Assembly (NCBI RefSeq): GCF_011326725.1
Contig: NZ_JAANCO010000001.1
Location: forward strand, 1,240,001-1,304,000
Reading direction: 5' to 3'
DNA length: 64,000 nucleotides
From: Microbacterium excoecariae
GTDB lineage: Bacteria; Actinomycetota; Actinomycetes; Actinomycetales; Microbacteriaceae
The position numbers were made by a program, and so were the translations under genes. Position 1 is the stretch's first letter. Each line of letters begins with the position of its first letter. Below the pieces are notes generated by a model, which was not told the origin of the DNA, ran no database searches, and was given only the letters and a program-made list of their open reading frames with translations. Below are positions 44,494 to 52,072 of the stretch, in pieces.

Positions 44494-44979
44494 GTGACAG
44501 GCGAGCGGAGCTTTCGACCGAGCACGTCGGCGGATGCCGCGTGGATTGCGGAGCTGCGCGCGGTGGTCCTGCGTCCCGATCTCGAGCGTCTCGGGCGCTA
44601 CGACGCGACGCGCGTGCGGCGGCGATTCCTTGACGCGTTCGTTCCGGCGCACACGCGGGTCATTCAGGTTGCGGGGGCCGACGTCGGCGTCGTCGCGGTG
44701 CGCCCCGACGAAGTCGTGGTGTGGATCGAGCACTTCTATCTTGACCCGGCGGAGCAGGGGCGGGGCACCGGGGGCTGGGCCCTGGCGCAGGTCCTGGCCA
44801 TGGACACCGCGGGGCGGCCATTTTGCCTCAATGTGCTGCAGGGGAGCCGCGCTCGCCGCCTCTATGAACGCCACGGCTTCGTCCTAGCCAGCGAGGACCC
44901 GGTCGATGTCTACCTGACGCGGCCCGCGCCCGGCGAACGACCGGTCGGATCCGCGACGCAGAAGGAAGAACACCCATGA
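44494..44979 (+). CDS. GNAT family N-acetyltransferase
   Basis: GNAT enzymes transfer acetyl from acetyl-CoA to amines. The 161-residue protein begins FRPSTSADAAWIAELRAVVL, has the acetyl-CoA-binding loop as EQGRGTGGWALAQVL near residue 89 and the C-terminal LNVLQGSRARRLYERHGFVL. The loop reads QGRGTG, close to the canonical Q/RxxGxG. Substrate is unknown. It overlaps the next gene by four bases. Confidence 0.88.
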   Translation: MTGERSFRPSTSADAAWIAELRAVVLRPDLERLGRYDATRVRRRFLDAFVPAHTRVIQVAGADVGVVAVRPDEVVVWIEHFYLDPAEQGRGTGGWALAQVLAMDTAGRPFCLNVLQGSRARRLYERHGFVLASEDPVDVYLTRPAPGERPVGSATQKEEHP

Positions 44980-45272
44980 CGGCCATCGAGCTCCGGGGAC
45001 GGCTCGTCTGCCGCACGCTCGACGAGGCGGAGGTCGTGCGCCGCGAGCTACCGCGGCACACCGCGCTGTCGCGCTCCGAGCCCGGGTGCGTCCGGTTTAG
45101 CGTCGAGCCGACGGCGGATCCGCTCGTCTGGACCGTGTCCGAGAAATTCGTCGACCGGGCGTCGTTCGACGCGCACCAGGAGCGGGTGGGGCGGAGCGCG
45201 TGGGGGCGGGCGACGCGGGGCATCCCGCGCGACTACGTCATCGAGCCCGCGCCCGAGCGACCCGCGACGTGA
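44976..45272 (+). CDS. Antibiotic biosynthesis monooxygenase (ABM) domain protein
   Basis: This 98-residue protein fits the dimeric alpha-beta ABM fold: LRGRLVCRTLDEAEVVRRELPRH, then SRSEPGCVRFSVEPTADPLVWTVSEKF and DRASFDAHQERV. Members include quinol and polyketide monooxygenases and many proteins of unknown role. ATG 44976 overlaps the GNAT stop, so the two form a small operon. It is convergent with the TPR protein gene, 16 bases apart. Confidence 0.8.
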   Translation: MTAIELRGRLVCRTLDEAEVVRRELPRHTALSRSEPGCVRFSVEPTADPLVWTVSEKFVDRASFDAHQERVGRSAWGRATRGIPRDYVIEPAPERPAT

Positions 45273-45288
45273 GCCGGCGCCGCGAAGG

Positions 45289-45777
45289 TCAGCGCGGCTC
45301 CGTGAGCGCCGCGGCGTACGCGCGCATCGAGCGCTGGTAGCGGGGGAGTGCGTCGATCTGCGCCTCCAGCGCGACGCGCAGCGCCTCGTCCGCGCGGCCG
45401 GCGCTGTGCAGCGCGAGTGCAAGCACGATGCGGGGCGCGGATCCGGTCGACGCGTGCACGGGCGCCGCGCGGAGGACGGCGATCGCCTCCTCCAGCCTCC
45501 CGAGGTTGCGGAGCGTCGAACCGTACTGCACGGCGAGCTGGGCGTGCCGGGCGTCGTCGAGCCCGAGCTCGAGCGCGCGCTCGTACCAGGCCGCGGCCTC
45601 CGCCTCGTCGTCGTGCGTGTCGTACATCCCGGCGAGCTCGAACGCCGCGCGGCCGTCGGGCGCGGGGCACTCCGCCGCGAGCGCGCGCATCTGCGCCACA
45701 CCGTCCTCGCGGCCGAGGGCACCCGATCGCTCCCAGAGGTCGGCGACGGCGCGCTCCCACGACTCGACGGTGTGCAT
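45289..45777 (-). CDS. Tetratricopeptide repeat protein
   Basis: The 162-residue helical protein has repeated TPR-like helix pairs, for example AAFELAGMYDTHDDEAEAAAWYERALELGL (in part AAAWYERALELGL), VQYGSTLRNLGRLEEAIAVLR and LALALHSAGRADEALRVALEA. It resembles the TPR_5-type proteins of actinobacteria, whose function is unknown and probably a protein-protein contact. The ATG at 45777 gives the usual length; the frame beyond it is a shadow of the next gene. Confidence 0.82.
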   Translation of the reverse strand: MHTVESWERAVADLWERSGALGREDGVAQMRALAAECPAPDGRAAFELAGMYDTHDDEAEAAAWYERALELGLDDARHAQLAVQYGSTLRNLGRLEEAIAVLRAAPVHASTGSAPRIVLALALHSAGRADEALRVALEAQIDALPRYQRSMRAYAAALTEPR

Positions 45778-45885
45778 CCGTCCAGTCTCGCACCGGCCCG
45801 CCTCCCGCGGATCCGCGGGCGGGTGTAGGTTCTCATGCGCGCGAGCGGTTGCCGCCGCCGCGACAGGCCCCCGACGGAGGTTCCC

Positions 45886-46473
45886 ATGGGCACGCTCACC
45901 TTCGGACTGAACGTCACGCTCGACGGGTGCACGGATCACCGGGTCGGCATCGCCGACGAGGAGACCCACGCGCATTTCACGGCGCTGATGGACGCCTGCG
46001 ACGCGATGCTCTGGGGCCGCGCAACCTACGAGCTGATGGAGGGGTACTGGCCGGCGGTCGCGCGCGGAGACGTCGACGCGACCCCCGCCGAGCGAGACTG
46101 GGCGGCGAAGCTCCAGGCGAAGCCGAAGTACGTCGTCTCGACGACCCGCACCGAGTACTCGTGGCCCGGCACGCACCACCTGATCGGGGATCCGGCGCGC
46201 TCGGTCGCGGCGCTGAAGGACCGCACTCCGGGCGGCGTGCTCCTCGGCAGCGGGCGCCTCGCGGCGGCGCTGGACGCGGCCGGCCTCATCGACGAGTACC
46301 GCTTCCTCGTGCAGCCGATCCTCGCCGGCGCGGGCCCCACGCTCTATGCCGGCGCGCTGGCGGATCCGCTGCGCCTCCAGCTCGTCTCGGCCCGCGCCCT
46401 GCGCTGCGGCGCGATCGACGCGCACTACCGGCGCGGTCACGGAACCGCGGGCGAGCCTGCGGGTCGTAGCTGA
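45886..46473 (+). CDS. Dihydrofolate reductase family protein (RibD C-terminal type)
   Basis: The 195-residue product has the fold of the RibD reductase and DHFR-like proteins: GTLTFGLNVTLDGC, ALMDACDAMLWGRATYELME, KYVVSTTRTEY, GGVLLGSGRLAAALDAAGLIDEYR and PILAGAGPTLY. Family members reduce pyrimidine or pterin-like substrates with NADPH, but most, including this one, have no proven role. GGAGG seven bases before ATG 45886 sets the start. A -10-like TAGGTT lies at 45827-45832. Confidence 0.87.
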   Translation: MGTLTFGLNVTLDGCTDHRVGIADEETHAHFTALMDACDAMLWGRATYELMEGYWPAVARGDVDATPAERDWAAKLQAKPKYVVSTTRTEYSWPGTHHLIGDPARSVAALKDRTPGGVLLGSGRLAAALDAAGLIDEYRFLVQPILAGAGPTLYAGALADPLRLQLVSARALRCGAIDAHYRRGHGTAGEPAGRS

Positions 46474-46496
46474 CGCGGCCGTAGGCGGATGCCGGA

Positions 46497-46502
46497 TAGC
46501 CT
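46497..46502 (+). promoter_or_regulatory. -10 hexamer TAGCCT for the 46509 lipoprotein gene
   Basis: TAGCCT ends 6 bases before ATG 46509, a leaderless layout. Confidence 0.5.
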
Positions 46503-46508
46503 GGCCGC

Positions 46509-46874
46509 ATGCGCCGACTCGCCCTGATTCCCCTCCTCGCCGTGCTGAGCCTGGCCGGGTGCGCCCAGGCTGCGCAGGTCGCGGGCGACGCCCTCGGCAT
46601 CGACGTCGCGGAGATCTGCGCGACCGCCGACGACGCCTACGACCAGTACTCCGCCTTGATCGACAGCGGCAACGCGACGGAGGCCGAGATCGCCGCGGCC
46701 CGCGACGACCTCGTCGCCACGCTCGAGACGCTCGCGGAGGACGTGGGTGGGAGCGCGGGCGACATGATCGCCGACGGCGCGGACCGCCTCGCCTCCGCCC
46801 GCGATCTCACCTCGCCCGACGCGATCCAGGCGGTCGAGGACGCGCACGACGCGCTCGGCTCGATCTGCGCGTGA
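46509..46874 (+). CDS. Small putative lipoprotein
   Basis: The 121-residue protein has a lipoprotein signal peptide with lipobox LAGC (Cys at residue 18), followed by a short helical, acidic domain with two further cysteines (EICATADDAYDQY and GSICA at the C-terminus) that could form a disulfide. I do not recognise a family. The GTGA overlap with the following DNA glycosylase gene suggests cotranscription, though the functions seem unrelated. Confidence 0.75.
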   Translation: MRRLALIPLLAVLSLAGCAQAAQVAGDALGIDVAEICATADDAYDQYSALIDSGNATEAEIAAARDDLVATLETLAEDVGGSAGDMIADGADRLASARDLTSPDAIQAVEDAHDALGSICA

Positions 46875-47491
46875 CGCCCGTCCCGCGCCGGCCGTCGCCG
46901 CTGGGCGGCGCCCGGCCGACGCGCGCGGACCTCGCGCGCTTCGCGACCGCCGACCCCGCGCCGCTCGACGACGTCGTGCCCGGCGGCGATGCTCGGGTGC
47001 GCCTGCTTATCGTGGGCATCAACCCCGGCCTGTGGACCGCCGCCGTGAACGCGCCGTTTGCGCGCCCCGGGAACAGGTTTTGGCCCTCGCTGTTTCGCGC
47101 CGGCCTCACCTCGCGCGAGGTGGACGCCTCCCGGGGATTGGATGACGCCGATGCGGCCGACCTCGTCGCCCGGGGCATCGGGATCACGAACCTCGTCGGC
47201 CGTGCCACCGCGCGCGCCGACGAGCTCACGCGGGAGGAATTGCGCGCCGGGGCCCGGCGGCTCGTGGAGCGGGTCGCCCAGATGCGCCCCGGGCTCGTCG
47301 CGGTCGCGGGCATCACGGCGTTTCGCGCGGGTTTCAATCGCCCGAAGGCGGTGCTCGGCCCGCAGGATCCGCCCGACGGGTGGCCGGACGGCGTGCGCCT
47401 GTGGGTGGTGCCGCAGCCCAGTGGCCTCAACGCGCACGAGAACGTCGAGACGCTCGCGGCGAAGTGGGCGGACGCCTGGCACCACGCCTGA
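46871..47491 (+). CDS. mug: Mismatch-specific uracil/thymine DNA glycosylase (MUG type)
   Basis: MUG-type (family 2) glycosylases remove uracil or ethenocytosine from G mismatches. The 206-residue protein has the motif LLIVGINPGLWTA near residue 38, the FARPGNRFWPSLFRAGL block, GIGITNLVGRATARADEL, and the late active-site motif VVPQPSGLNAHEN. GTG at 46871 overlaps the stop of the preceding lipoprotein gene. A terminator follows. Confidence 0.92.
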   Translation: MTPVPRRPSPLGGARPTRADLARFATADPAPLDDVVPGGDARVRLLIVGINPGLWTAAVNAPFARPGNRFWPSLFRAGLTSREVDASRGLDDADAADLVARGIGITNLVGRATARADELTREELRAGARRLVERVAQMRPGLVAVAGITAFRAGFNRPKAVLGPQDPPDGWPDGVRLWVVPQPSGLNAHENVETLAAKWADAWHHA

Positions 47492-47498
47492 ACGCCCA

Positions 47499-47529
47499 CG
47501 TGCCCGCGACCGGGGCGGTCGCGGGCACG
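47499..47529. terminator. Hairpin between mug and the DJ-1/PfpI gene
   Basis: A perfect 13-base stem (47499-47511 and 47517-47529) with a 5-base loop between convergent stops. No T tract is seen. Confidence 0.65.
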
Positions 47530-47540
47530 GGGCGGTTCGG

Positions 47541-48089
47541 CTACGTGGTCTGACCGCTGTGCGGTCCTTCCGCGATCTCCTCGATCATGCGGGCGGTGAA
47601 GGCGGGCAGGTCGTCGGGCGTACGGCTCGAAACGAGGCCCTGGTCGACCACGACCTGCTCGTCGACCCACGTCGCACCCGCGTTGACGAGGTCCGTCTTC
47701 AGGCTCGGGTAGCTCGTCAAGGTGCGCCCGGACAGGACGTCCGCATCGGCGAGGATCCACGCGCCGTGGCAGATGACCGCGACGGGCTTGTGCTGGGCGA
47801 AGAACTCGTGCGCCACGCGGACGGCCTCGGCGTCGAGCCGGAGCGCGTCGGCGTTACCGACCCCGCCCGGGAGCACGAGCGCGTCGAAGTCGTCGGCGCT
47901 CGTCGCGCGCGTGGAGGCGTCCACCGCCTGCGTGTATCCGTGCTCCCCGGTCACGGTGCCGGACGCGGGAGAGACGAGGCGCGCCTCCGCGCCCGCGTCG
48001 CGGGCCGCCTCCCATGGTGCCGTCAGTTCGCTGTCCTCGAAGCCGTCGGTCAAAAGAAATGCGACGCGCTTTCCGTCGAGTAGAGCCAT
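47541..48089 (-). CDS. DJ-1/PfpI family (type 1 glutamine amidotransferase-like) protein
   Basis: The 182-residue protein has the PfpI/YhbO-type fold: RVAFLLTDGFEDSELTAPWEA at the start, LVLPGGVGNADALR, and the nucleophile elbow VICHGAWILADADVL with the reactive Cys near residue 108 and adjacent His. Such proteins are linked to stress and to glycation repair or protease-like activity; the specific role is uncertain. GAGGAGG before ATG 48089 is a strong ribosome binding site. Confidence 0.9.
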   Translation of the reverse strand: MALLDGKRVAFLLTDGFEDSELTAPWEAARDAGAEARLVSPASGTVTGEHGYTQAVDASTRATSADDFDALVLPGGVGNADALRLDAEAVRVAHEFFAQHKPVAVICHGAWILADADVLSGRTLTSYPSLKTDLVNAGATWVDEQVVVDQGLVSSRTPDDLPAFTARMIEEIAEGPHSGQTT

Positions 48090-48228
48090 GATGCCTCCTC
48101 GGTTGTCGGATCGGATGCGCGGCCTACGCTACGCCCGCGGATCCGGAGCGGCGGACCGTGCGACGACCTCGGAGCGGATCCCCAGCTCGCCCGCGCGCCT
48201 TTCGCCCGCAGCGGACTTCGCGACCCCG

Positions 48229-48828
48229 CTACGCGCCCGGCGCAGGGGTCGCGAGCAGCGCTCCGAGGCCGTCCAGCGCGTGATCGGCGGCGGAGCGCGG
48301 GAGGTGCCCGCTGGTGATGAGCTGGGCCAACCCGTGGACGAGCGACCACACGCCCGCCGCGGCCGCGGCGCGGGTGGCCGGATCCGCGTCGTCGGTGAGG
48401 CACCGGGCGACGAGGTCGGCGATCAGGTCCTCGTTCTCGCCGATGAGCGGCGCCATCTCGTCGCTCGGCGCGCCCGGAACGCAGATCTCCGGGTCGAACA
48501 CGATGCCGAAGCCCGCGGGATTCTCCAGCGCGTATCCGGCATAGGCGCGCCCCACGGCCCGAAGCCGGCAGAACGGGTCGCCCGCCTGCTCCGCGGCGGC
48601 GCGCTGCGCGCCCAGCAGCTTGCGCATGTGGCGCGCGGCGAGGCCCTTCATCACGGCGATGCGGTCGGGGAAGTGGTGGTACGGCGCGTTGTGGCTGACC
48701 CCCGCCCGGCGCGCGACCTCGCGCAGGCTGAGCGCCGCGGATCCGCTCTCCTCGAGCAGCTCGTCCGCCGCGTCGAGGAGCGCTCGCCGCAGGTCGCCGT
48801 GGTGGTAGCGCGCATCCGAAGTTGACAC
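48229..48828 (-). CDS. TetR family transcriptional regulator
   Basis: The 199-residue product has an N-terminal TetR DNA-binding domain (HHGDLRRALLDAADELLEES, then SLREVARRAGVSHNAPYHHFPDRIAVMKGL, quoted in part) and a divergent ligand-binding C-terminal half (about 85-199) with REVARRAGV as recognition helix. GTG 48828 is favoured; a TTG at 48834 would add two residues. It is divergent from a flavodoxin-fold oxidoreductase gene and probably controls it. Confidence 0.87.
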   Translation of the reverse strand: MSTSDARYHHGDLRRALLDAADELLEESGSAALSLREVARRAGVSHNAPYHHFPDRIAVMKGLAARHMRKLLGAQRAAAEQAGDPFCRLRAVGRAYAGYALENPAGFGIVFDPEICVPGAPSDEMAPLIGENEDLIADLVARCLTDDADPATRAAAAAGVWSLVHGLAQLITSGHLPRSAADHALDGLGALLATPAPGA

Positions 48829-48852
48829 GCGCAAGATTCTCCCACATCATGA

Positions 48853-48880
48853 CACTGTCCAGTTTCTTGCCACTGTCTAG
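48853..48880. promoter_or_regulatory. Candidate TetR operator: direct repeats CACTGTCYAG
   Basis: CACTGTCCAG (48853-48862) and CACTGTCTAG (48871-48880) are direct repeats 18 bases apart in the gap between the divergent regulator and oxidoreductase genes. GACACTGTC at 48851-48859 is itself a short palindrome. Confidence 0.5.
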
Positions 48881-48895
48881 ATCAGGGGAGCATCC

Positions 48896-49513
48896 ATGCC
48901 CGCGCTCGTCATCGACGGTCACCCCGACCCCGACTCCTTCACGTCCGCGCTCGCGCGCCGGTACGCCGACGCGCACGGCGATGCGCGCGTCGTCGCCGTG
49001 CGCGACCTCGACTTCGACCCCGTGCTGCGGCGCGGGTATCGCGGCAGCCAGCCCCTCGAGCCCGACCTGAGCTCGGCGCTCGACGCGTTCCTGGCGGCGG
49101 ATCATCTCGCGGTCGCGACGCCGCTCTGGTGGTCCTCGACGCCCGCCCTCCTGAAGGGCTTCTTCGATCGGATCCTCGTGCCGAAGGTCACCTACCGCTA
49201 TCGGCCGAACGGGCTTCCCGAGGGACTCCTGCCCGCCGCGACGGGGCGCATCCTGCTGACCGCGGATTCGCCGGGGTGGTACCTCGCGGCAACCGGCGAC
49301 GCGGGCGTCGCGCAGCTCCGGCGCCACACGATGCGGTTCTGCGGCGTCGATCGGGTGCGCGTCACGCGCTTCACGCGGGTGCGCCGCTCCGACGCGGCCC
49401 GGCGCGAGGCATGGCTCGACCGTGCGGCGCGCGCGGGGGCGGCGGACGCCCGGAGCAGTGCGGGCGCGGCGCGCACCGGGGCATCGGCGCCGCTTGTGGT
49501 GCCCGGCGCGTAG
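48896..49513 (+). CDS. Flavodoxin-fold NAD(P)H-dependent oxidoreductase
   Basis: The 205-residue protein begins with a phosphate-binding strand-loop (ALVIDGHPDPDSFTSALARRYADAH, first part shown) and has VATPLWWSSTPALLKGFFDRIL, the pattern of the flavodoxin_2/NQO1-MdaB-like family that reduces quinones with FMN or FAD. The last 40 residues are Ala/Arg-rich and not conserved. AGGGGAG precedes ATG 48896. Regulation by the divergent TetR protein is likely, perhaps in response to a quinone or electrophile. Confidence 0.85.
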   Translation: MPALVIDGHPDPDSFTSALARRYADAHGDARVVAVRDLDFDPVLRRGYRGSQPLEPDLSSALDAFLAADHLAVATPLWWSSTPALLKGFFDRILVPKVTYRYRPNGLPEGLLPAATGRILLTADSPGWYLAATGDAGVAQLRRHTMRFCGVDRVRVTRFTRVRRSDAARREAWLDRAARAGAADARSSAGAARTGASAPLVVPGA

Positions 49514-49516
49514 CCT
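49511..49516 (+). promoter_or_regulatory. -10 hexamer TAGCCT for the 49523 gene
   Basis: TAGCCT ends 6 bases before ATG 49523 and overlaps the end of the previous gene; leaderless layout. Confidence 0.5.
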
Positions 49517-49522
49517 GTTCGC

Positions 49523-50191
49523 ATGACGGAGGCAACGGTCGACGGCGTGCGCGCGGCGCTCGCGGCGCTGGAGGACGACAAGACGCGCGCGGTCAACGAG
49601 CGCCACGGCGACGATCACGGCGTGAAGCTCAGCGCGCTGCGCCAGGTTGCGAAGGATGCTGGCAAGGACCAGGATCTCGCCCGCGCCCTGTGGGCGACGG
49701 GGGAGACGGCGCCGCGGCTCGTGGCCCTTCTCGTGTGCCGAGTCCGCGAGTTCGACGCCGCCGAGCTCGATGAGATGATGCGCGAGGCGCGCGCGCCGAA
49801 GGTGCTCGACTGGCTGACCAACTATGTGGTGAAGAAGAGCCGCCACGCGGAGGAGCTGCGACTGGCGTGGCACGGGGATCCGGATCCGAACGTCGCGGCC
49901 GCGGCGTGGGCCCTGACCGCGGAGCGCGTCGCGAAGCAGCCCGACGGGCTCGACCTCGACGCGCTCCTCGAGGAGATCGAGGCCGGGATGCGCGAGGCCC
50001 CCGGGCGCGAGCAGTGGGAGATGAACACGACGCTCGCGCAGATCGGCATCGAGCACCCCGACAAGCGCGATCGCGCGCTCGACATCGGCGAACGCCTCGA
50101 GGTGCTGAAGGACTACCGGACGCCGCCGAATTGCACGTCGCCCTTCGCACCGATCTGGATCCGCGAGATCGTCGCCCGCCGCGGGGGGTGA
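49523..50191 (+). CDS. DNA alkylation repair protein (AlkD-like HEAT repeat)
   Basis: AlkD-like proteins are HEAT-repeat glycosylases that excise positively charged alkylated bases. The 222-residue protein is helical throughout with GVKLSALRQVAKDAGKDQ, LARALWATGETAPRLVALLV, the DWLTNYVVKK segment and AAWALTAERVAKQPDGLDLD in order, matching that family. The aromatic and Asp residues of the active face are plausible (WLTNYV, W of AAWAL), but I cannot verify each one. The C-terminal PPNCTSPFAPIWI is also conserved in the family. Confidence 0.82.
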   Translation: MTEATVDGVRAALAALEDDKTRAVNERHGDDHGVKLSALRQVAKDAGKDQDLARALWATGETAPRLVALLVCRVREFDAAELDEMMREARAPKVLDWLTNYVVKKSRHAEELRLAWHGDPDPNVAAAAWALTAERVAKQPDGLDLDALLEEIEAGMREAPGREQWEMNTTLAQIGIEHPDKRDRALDIGERLEVLKDYRTPPNCTSPFAPIWIREIVARRGG

Positions 50192-50204
50192 GCGGGCCCG
50201 GGAA

Positions 50205-50233
50205 TGGACGCGCGTGCCCGGGTGTTGTACGCT
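50205..50233 (+). promoter_or_regulatory. Promoter of ssrA: TGGACG - 17 - TACGCT
   Basis: TGGACG (50205-50210) and TACGCT (50228-50233) are 17 bases apart. Transcription from here would begin near 50240 and give a precursor with about 87 bases before the mature tmRNA 5' end, to be removed by processing. Confidence 0.5.
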
Positions 50234-50326
50234 GGAGTGCTCGGAGAGATCCGAGCTGGGGCGCGACTCGTCGCGCTGACAACTCCACAGCGTGCGATGC
50301 GGTTTCCTTCTCGCGAAGGGTCACCC

Positions 50327-50696
50327 GGGGCTGATCGGTTTCGACAGCGTCTGCTGATCTGAGGGAAGCGGGCCGAGGATGCAGGGTTATCTCGTTAACG
50401 CTCCCTGCAAACACATAAGTGCCAACTCCAAGCGCACTGACTTCGCCCTCGCTGCCTAAGCGAGCCCGATAGTCCGTCAGACCGTGGGTGATCCCGCCAC
50501 GGATCCTGGCGTCATTTAGGGATCTTGCTCCGTAGTGGTGTCGGGACGCTACGGGGGACTCTTCCTCGACTGGGCTCGTCGACCTATGTGTCTGTGCTGA
50601 AGGTCGGAGCCGATGAGAACGTCTCCACAGAATGCGCCCGGAGAAACCCCAGTGAACCAGTGCTGGACGGGGGTTCGATTCCCCCCAGCTCCACGA
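50327..50696 (+). ncRNA. ssrA: Transfer-messenger RNA (tmRNA, SsrA)
   Basis: tmRNA rescues stalled ribosomes and tags the nascent protein for degradation. The 5' end GGGGCTG pairs with CAGCTCC near the 3' end to form the alanine-accepting stem; the T arm GGGGTTCGATTCCCC-like segment follows. The tag reading frame begins GCC at 50421 and ends TAA at 50457-50459, giving ANSKRTDFALAA. The 3' end is encoded as CGA in place of CCA after the discriminator A (50693), so CCA is probably added after transcription. Confidence 0.97.
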
Positions 50697-50712
50697 CCGC
50701 ACCGCATAACGA

Positions 50713-50752
50713 ACGACGCCCCGCCCCTCGAATTCGAGGAGCGGGGCGTCGT
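50713..50752. terminator. Hairpin between ssrA and the GntR gene
   Basis: Arms 50713-50730 and 50735-50752 form an almost perfect stem, with ACGACGCCCCGC at the base, between ssrA and the convergent GntR-type gene. Confidence 0.75.
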
Positions 50753-50765
50753 GCGTTCGGGGCTG

Positions 50766-51386
50766 TCAGATGCCGTACTGGGCGCGCACGAGCAGCTCGG
50801 CCTGGTCCGCGTCGCCGGCGCGGACCGCCTCGCGGAGCGCGCGGTAGTTTTCGGCGAGCTCGCCCGGGCCGTCGAGGGGCAGCGCGAGGCCCTGGAGGTT
50901 GCGCGCGATGGCGAGGTCGGCGTCGCGGGCCACGGTCTGGACGAACTCGTTGCCGGACAGCTCCACGAGGAGGCGGTACATGGCGCGCCGCGTGGCGACG
51001 GTAGCGGCGCCGTTCTCGACCTCGGCGACGATCTCGTCGATCCGCACGGCGGCCGCATCGCGCTGATCCGCCGTCATCTTCGGAAGGGTCATGCGCATCG
51101 TGATCGCGGCGTACTGGCCCGCGAATGTCCGCGTGTCGGCCGCCAGCTTGTCGGTGACCTCCGTGACGCGCGTGTAGCGGCTGGGCGACATCTCCACCAT
51201 GCCGATCCGCTCGAGGCGCTGGAGGGCCTCGCGCACGGGCATGCGCGACACGCCCATGGTCCGCGCGAGTTCCGCGTCGCGGAGCCGCTCGCCGGGGCCG
51301 AGGGATCCGCCGACGATCGCGTCGGCGAGGCGCCCGAACACGGCGTCGGCCAGGCGGACGGTGGGGGATGCGACAGGCTGCAACAT
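50766..51386 (-). CDS. GntR/FadR family transcriptional regulator
   Basis: The 206-residue protein has an N-terminal winged helix (about 8-70: LADAIVGGSLGPGERLRDAELA, RMPVREALQRLERIGMVEM) and a C-terminal all-helical FCD-like domain, marking the FadR subfamily. GntR repressors of this group sense small acids or sugar acids. GAGG precedes the ATG at 51386. No obvious target gene is adjacent; the lipoprotein gene upstream on the same strand is separated by 170 bases. Autoregulation is possible. Confidence 0.87.
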   Translation of the reverse strand: MLQPVASPTVRLADAVFGRLADAIVGGSLGPGERLRDAELARTMGVSRMPVREALQRLERIGMVEMSPSRYTRVTEVTDKLAADTRTFAGQYAAITMRMTLPKMTADQRDAAAVRIDEIVAEVENGAATVATRRAMYRLLVELSGNEFVQTVARDADLAIARNLQGLALPLDGPGELAENYRALREAVRAGDADQAELLVRAQYGI

Positions 51387-51556
51387 GCGGTGTTCCTCTC
51401 CGTCGTGCGGGGGAGCACGAGGCGTCGAACCGGGTCGCCGCCGTGCGCGCCGACCCGGTCGAATCAGGCTAGGTGGGGCACCCTGAATGCAACCCGTTGT
51501 CGGATCGATATCGGACGAATCGCCGGAAACACTCAGCGAAAGCCGGGATGTCGGTA

Positions 51557-52072
51557 TTATTCGCCGGCCTGCCACACGACGAGCTCGAGACCCGTCTTGG
51601 TGTCTGCGAGGGCGATCGTGTCGTCCCGGAAGCGGTACGTCATGCCGTATCCGTCCTCCCCGACGGCGAGAGCGTAGTCGGGGTTCTCCGTGATGTAGAC
51701 GGTGTCCCCGTCCTCCTCGCGGATCCATCCCTGGGCCTCGAGGTACTCCTGCATCTCGACCGCCGTATCCGCGTCGGCCGGCGCCCAGCCATACATCTGC
51801 GCCACCTCGGATCCTGTCTCGGCGTCGCCCCAGATGCACTGGATCCCGTCGTCGAACACGTGCTCGCCGATGCGGAACGGCTCCTCGCGGGCCGACCAGC
51901 CCAGCTCGCCGAGCCGCGACGAGAAGGTCGTCGGAACGATCGTGTCGCACGACATCTCGACGGGCGTGGGGTCCGGGGTGGGCGTCTCGGTCGCCTCCTC
52001 GGCGGCGGGAGAGCAGGCGGTGAGGAGGACCGCGAGGCCGAGGGCGCCCGCAAGCGCGCGTGCGCGCGTCAT
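51557..52072 (-). CDS. Putative lipoprotein with two-cysteine domain
   Basis: The 171-residue product has a lipoprotein signal peptide with lipobox LTAC (Cys at residue 20), a Thr/Pro-rich linker and a domain with MSCDTIVPTTFSSRLGELGW, GIQCIWGDAETGSEVAQMYGWA and YGMTYRFRDDTIALA. The two Cys may form a disulfide. I do not recognise a family name. The ATG at 52072 overlaps the stop of the inositol-phosphatase-like gene (ATGA), so the two form an operon. Confidence 0.78.
   Translation of the reverse strand: MTRARALAGALGLAVLLTACSPAAEEATETPTPDPTPVEMSCDTIVPTTFSSRLGELGWSAREEPFRIGEHVFDDGIQCIWGDAETGSEVAQMYGWAPADADTAVEMQEYLEAQGWIREEDGDTVYITENPDYALAVGEDGYGMTYRFRDDTIALADTKTGLELVVWQAGE

Noticed and set aside
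51500..51515. TCGGAT/TCGGAC direct repeat upstream of the GntR gene as operator
   Set aside because: It is a short near-repeat without the TNGTNNNACNA pattern of FadR-type operators; too weak to call.
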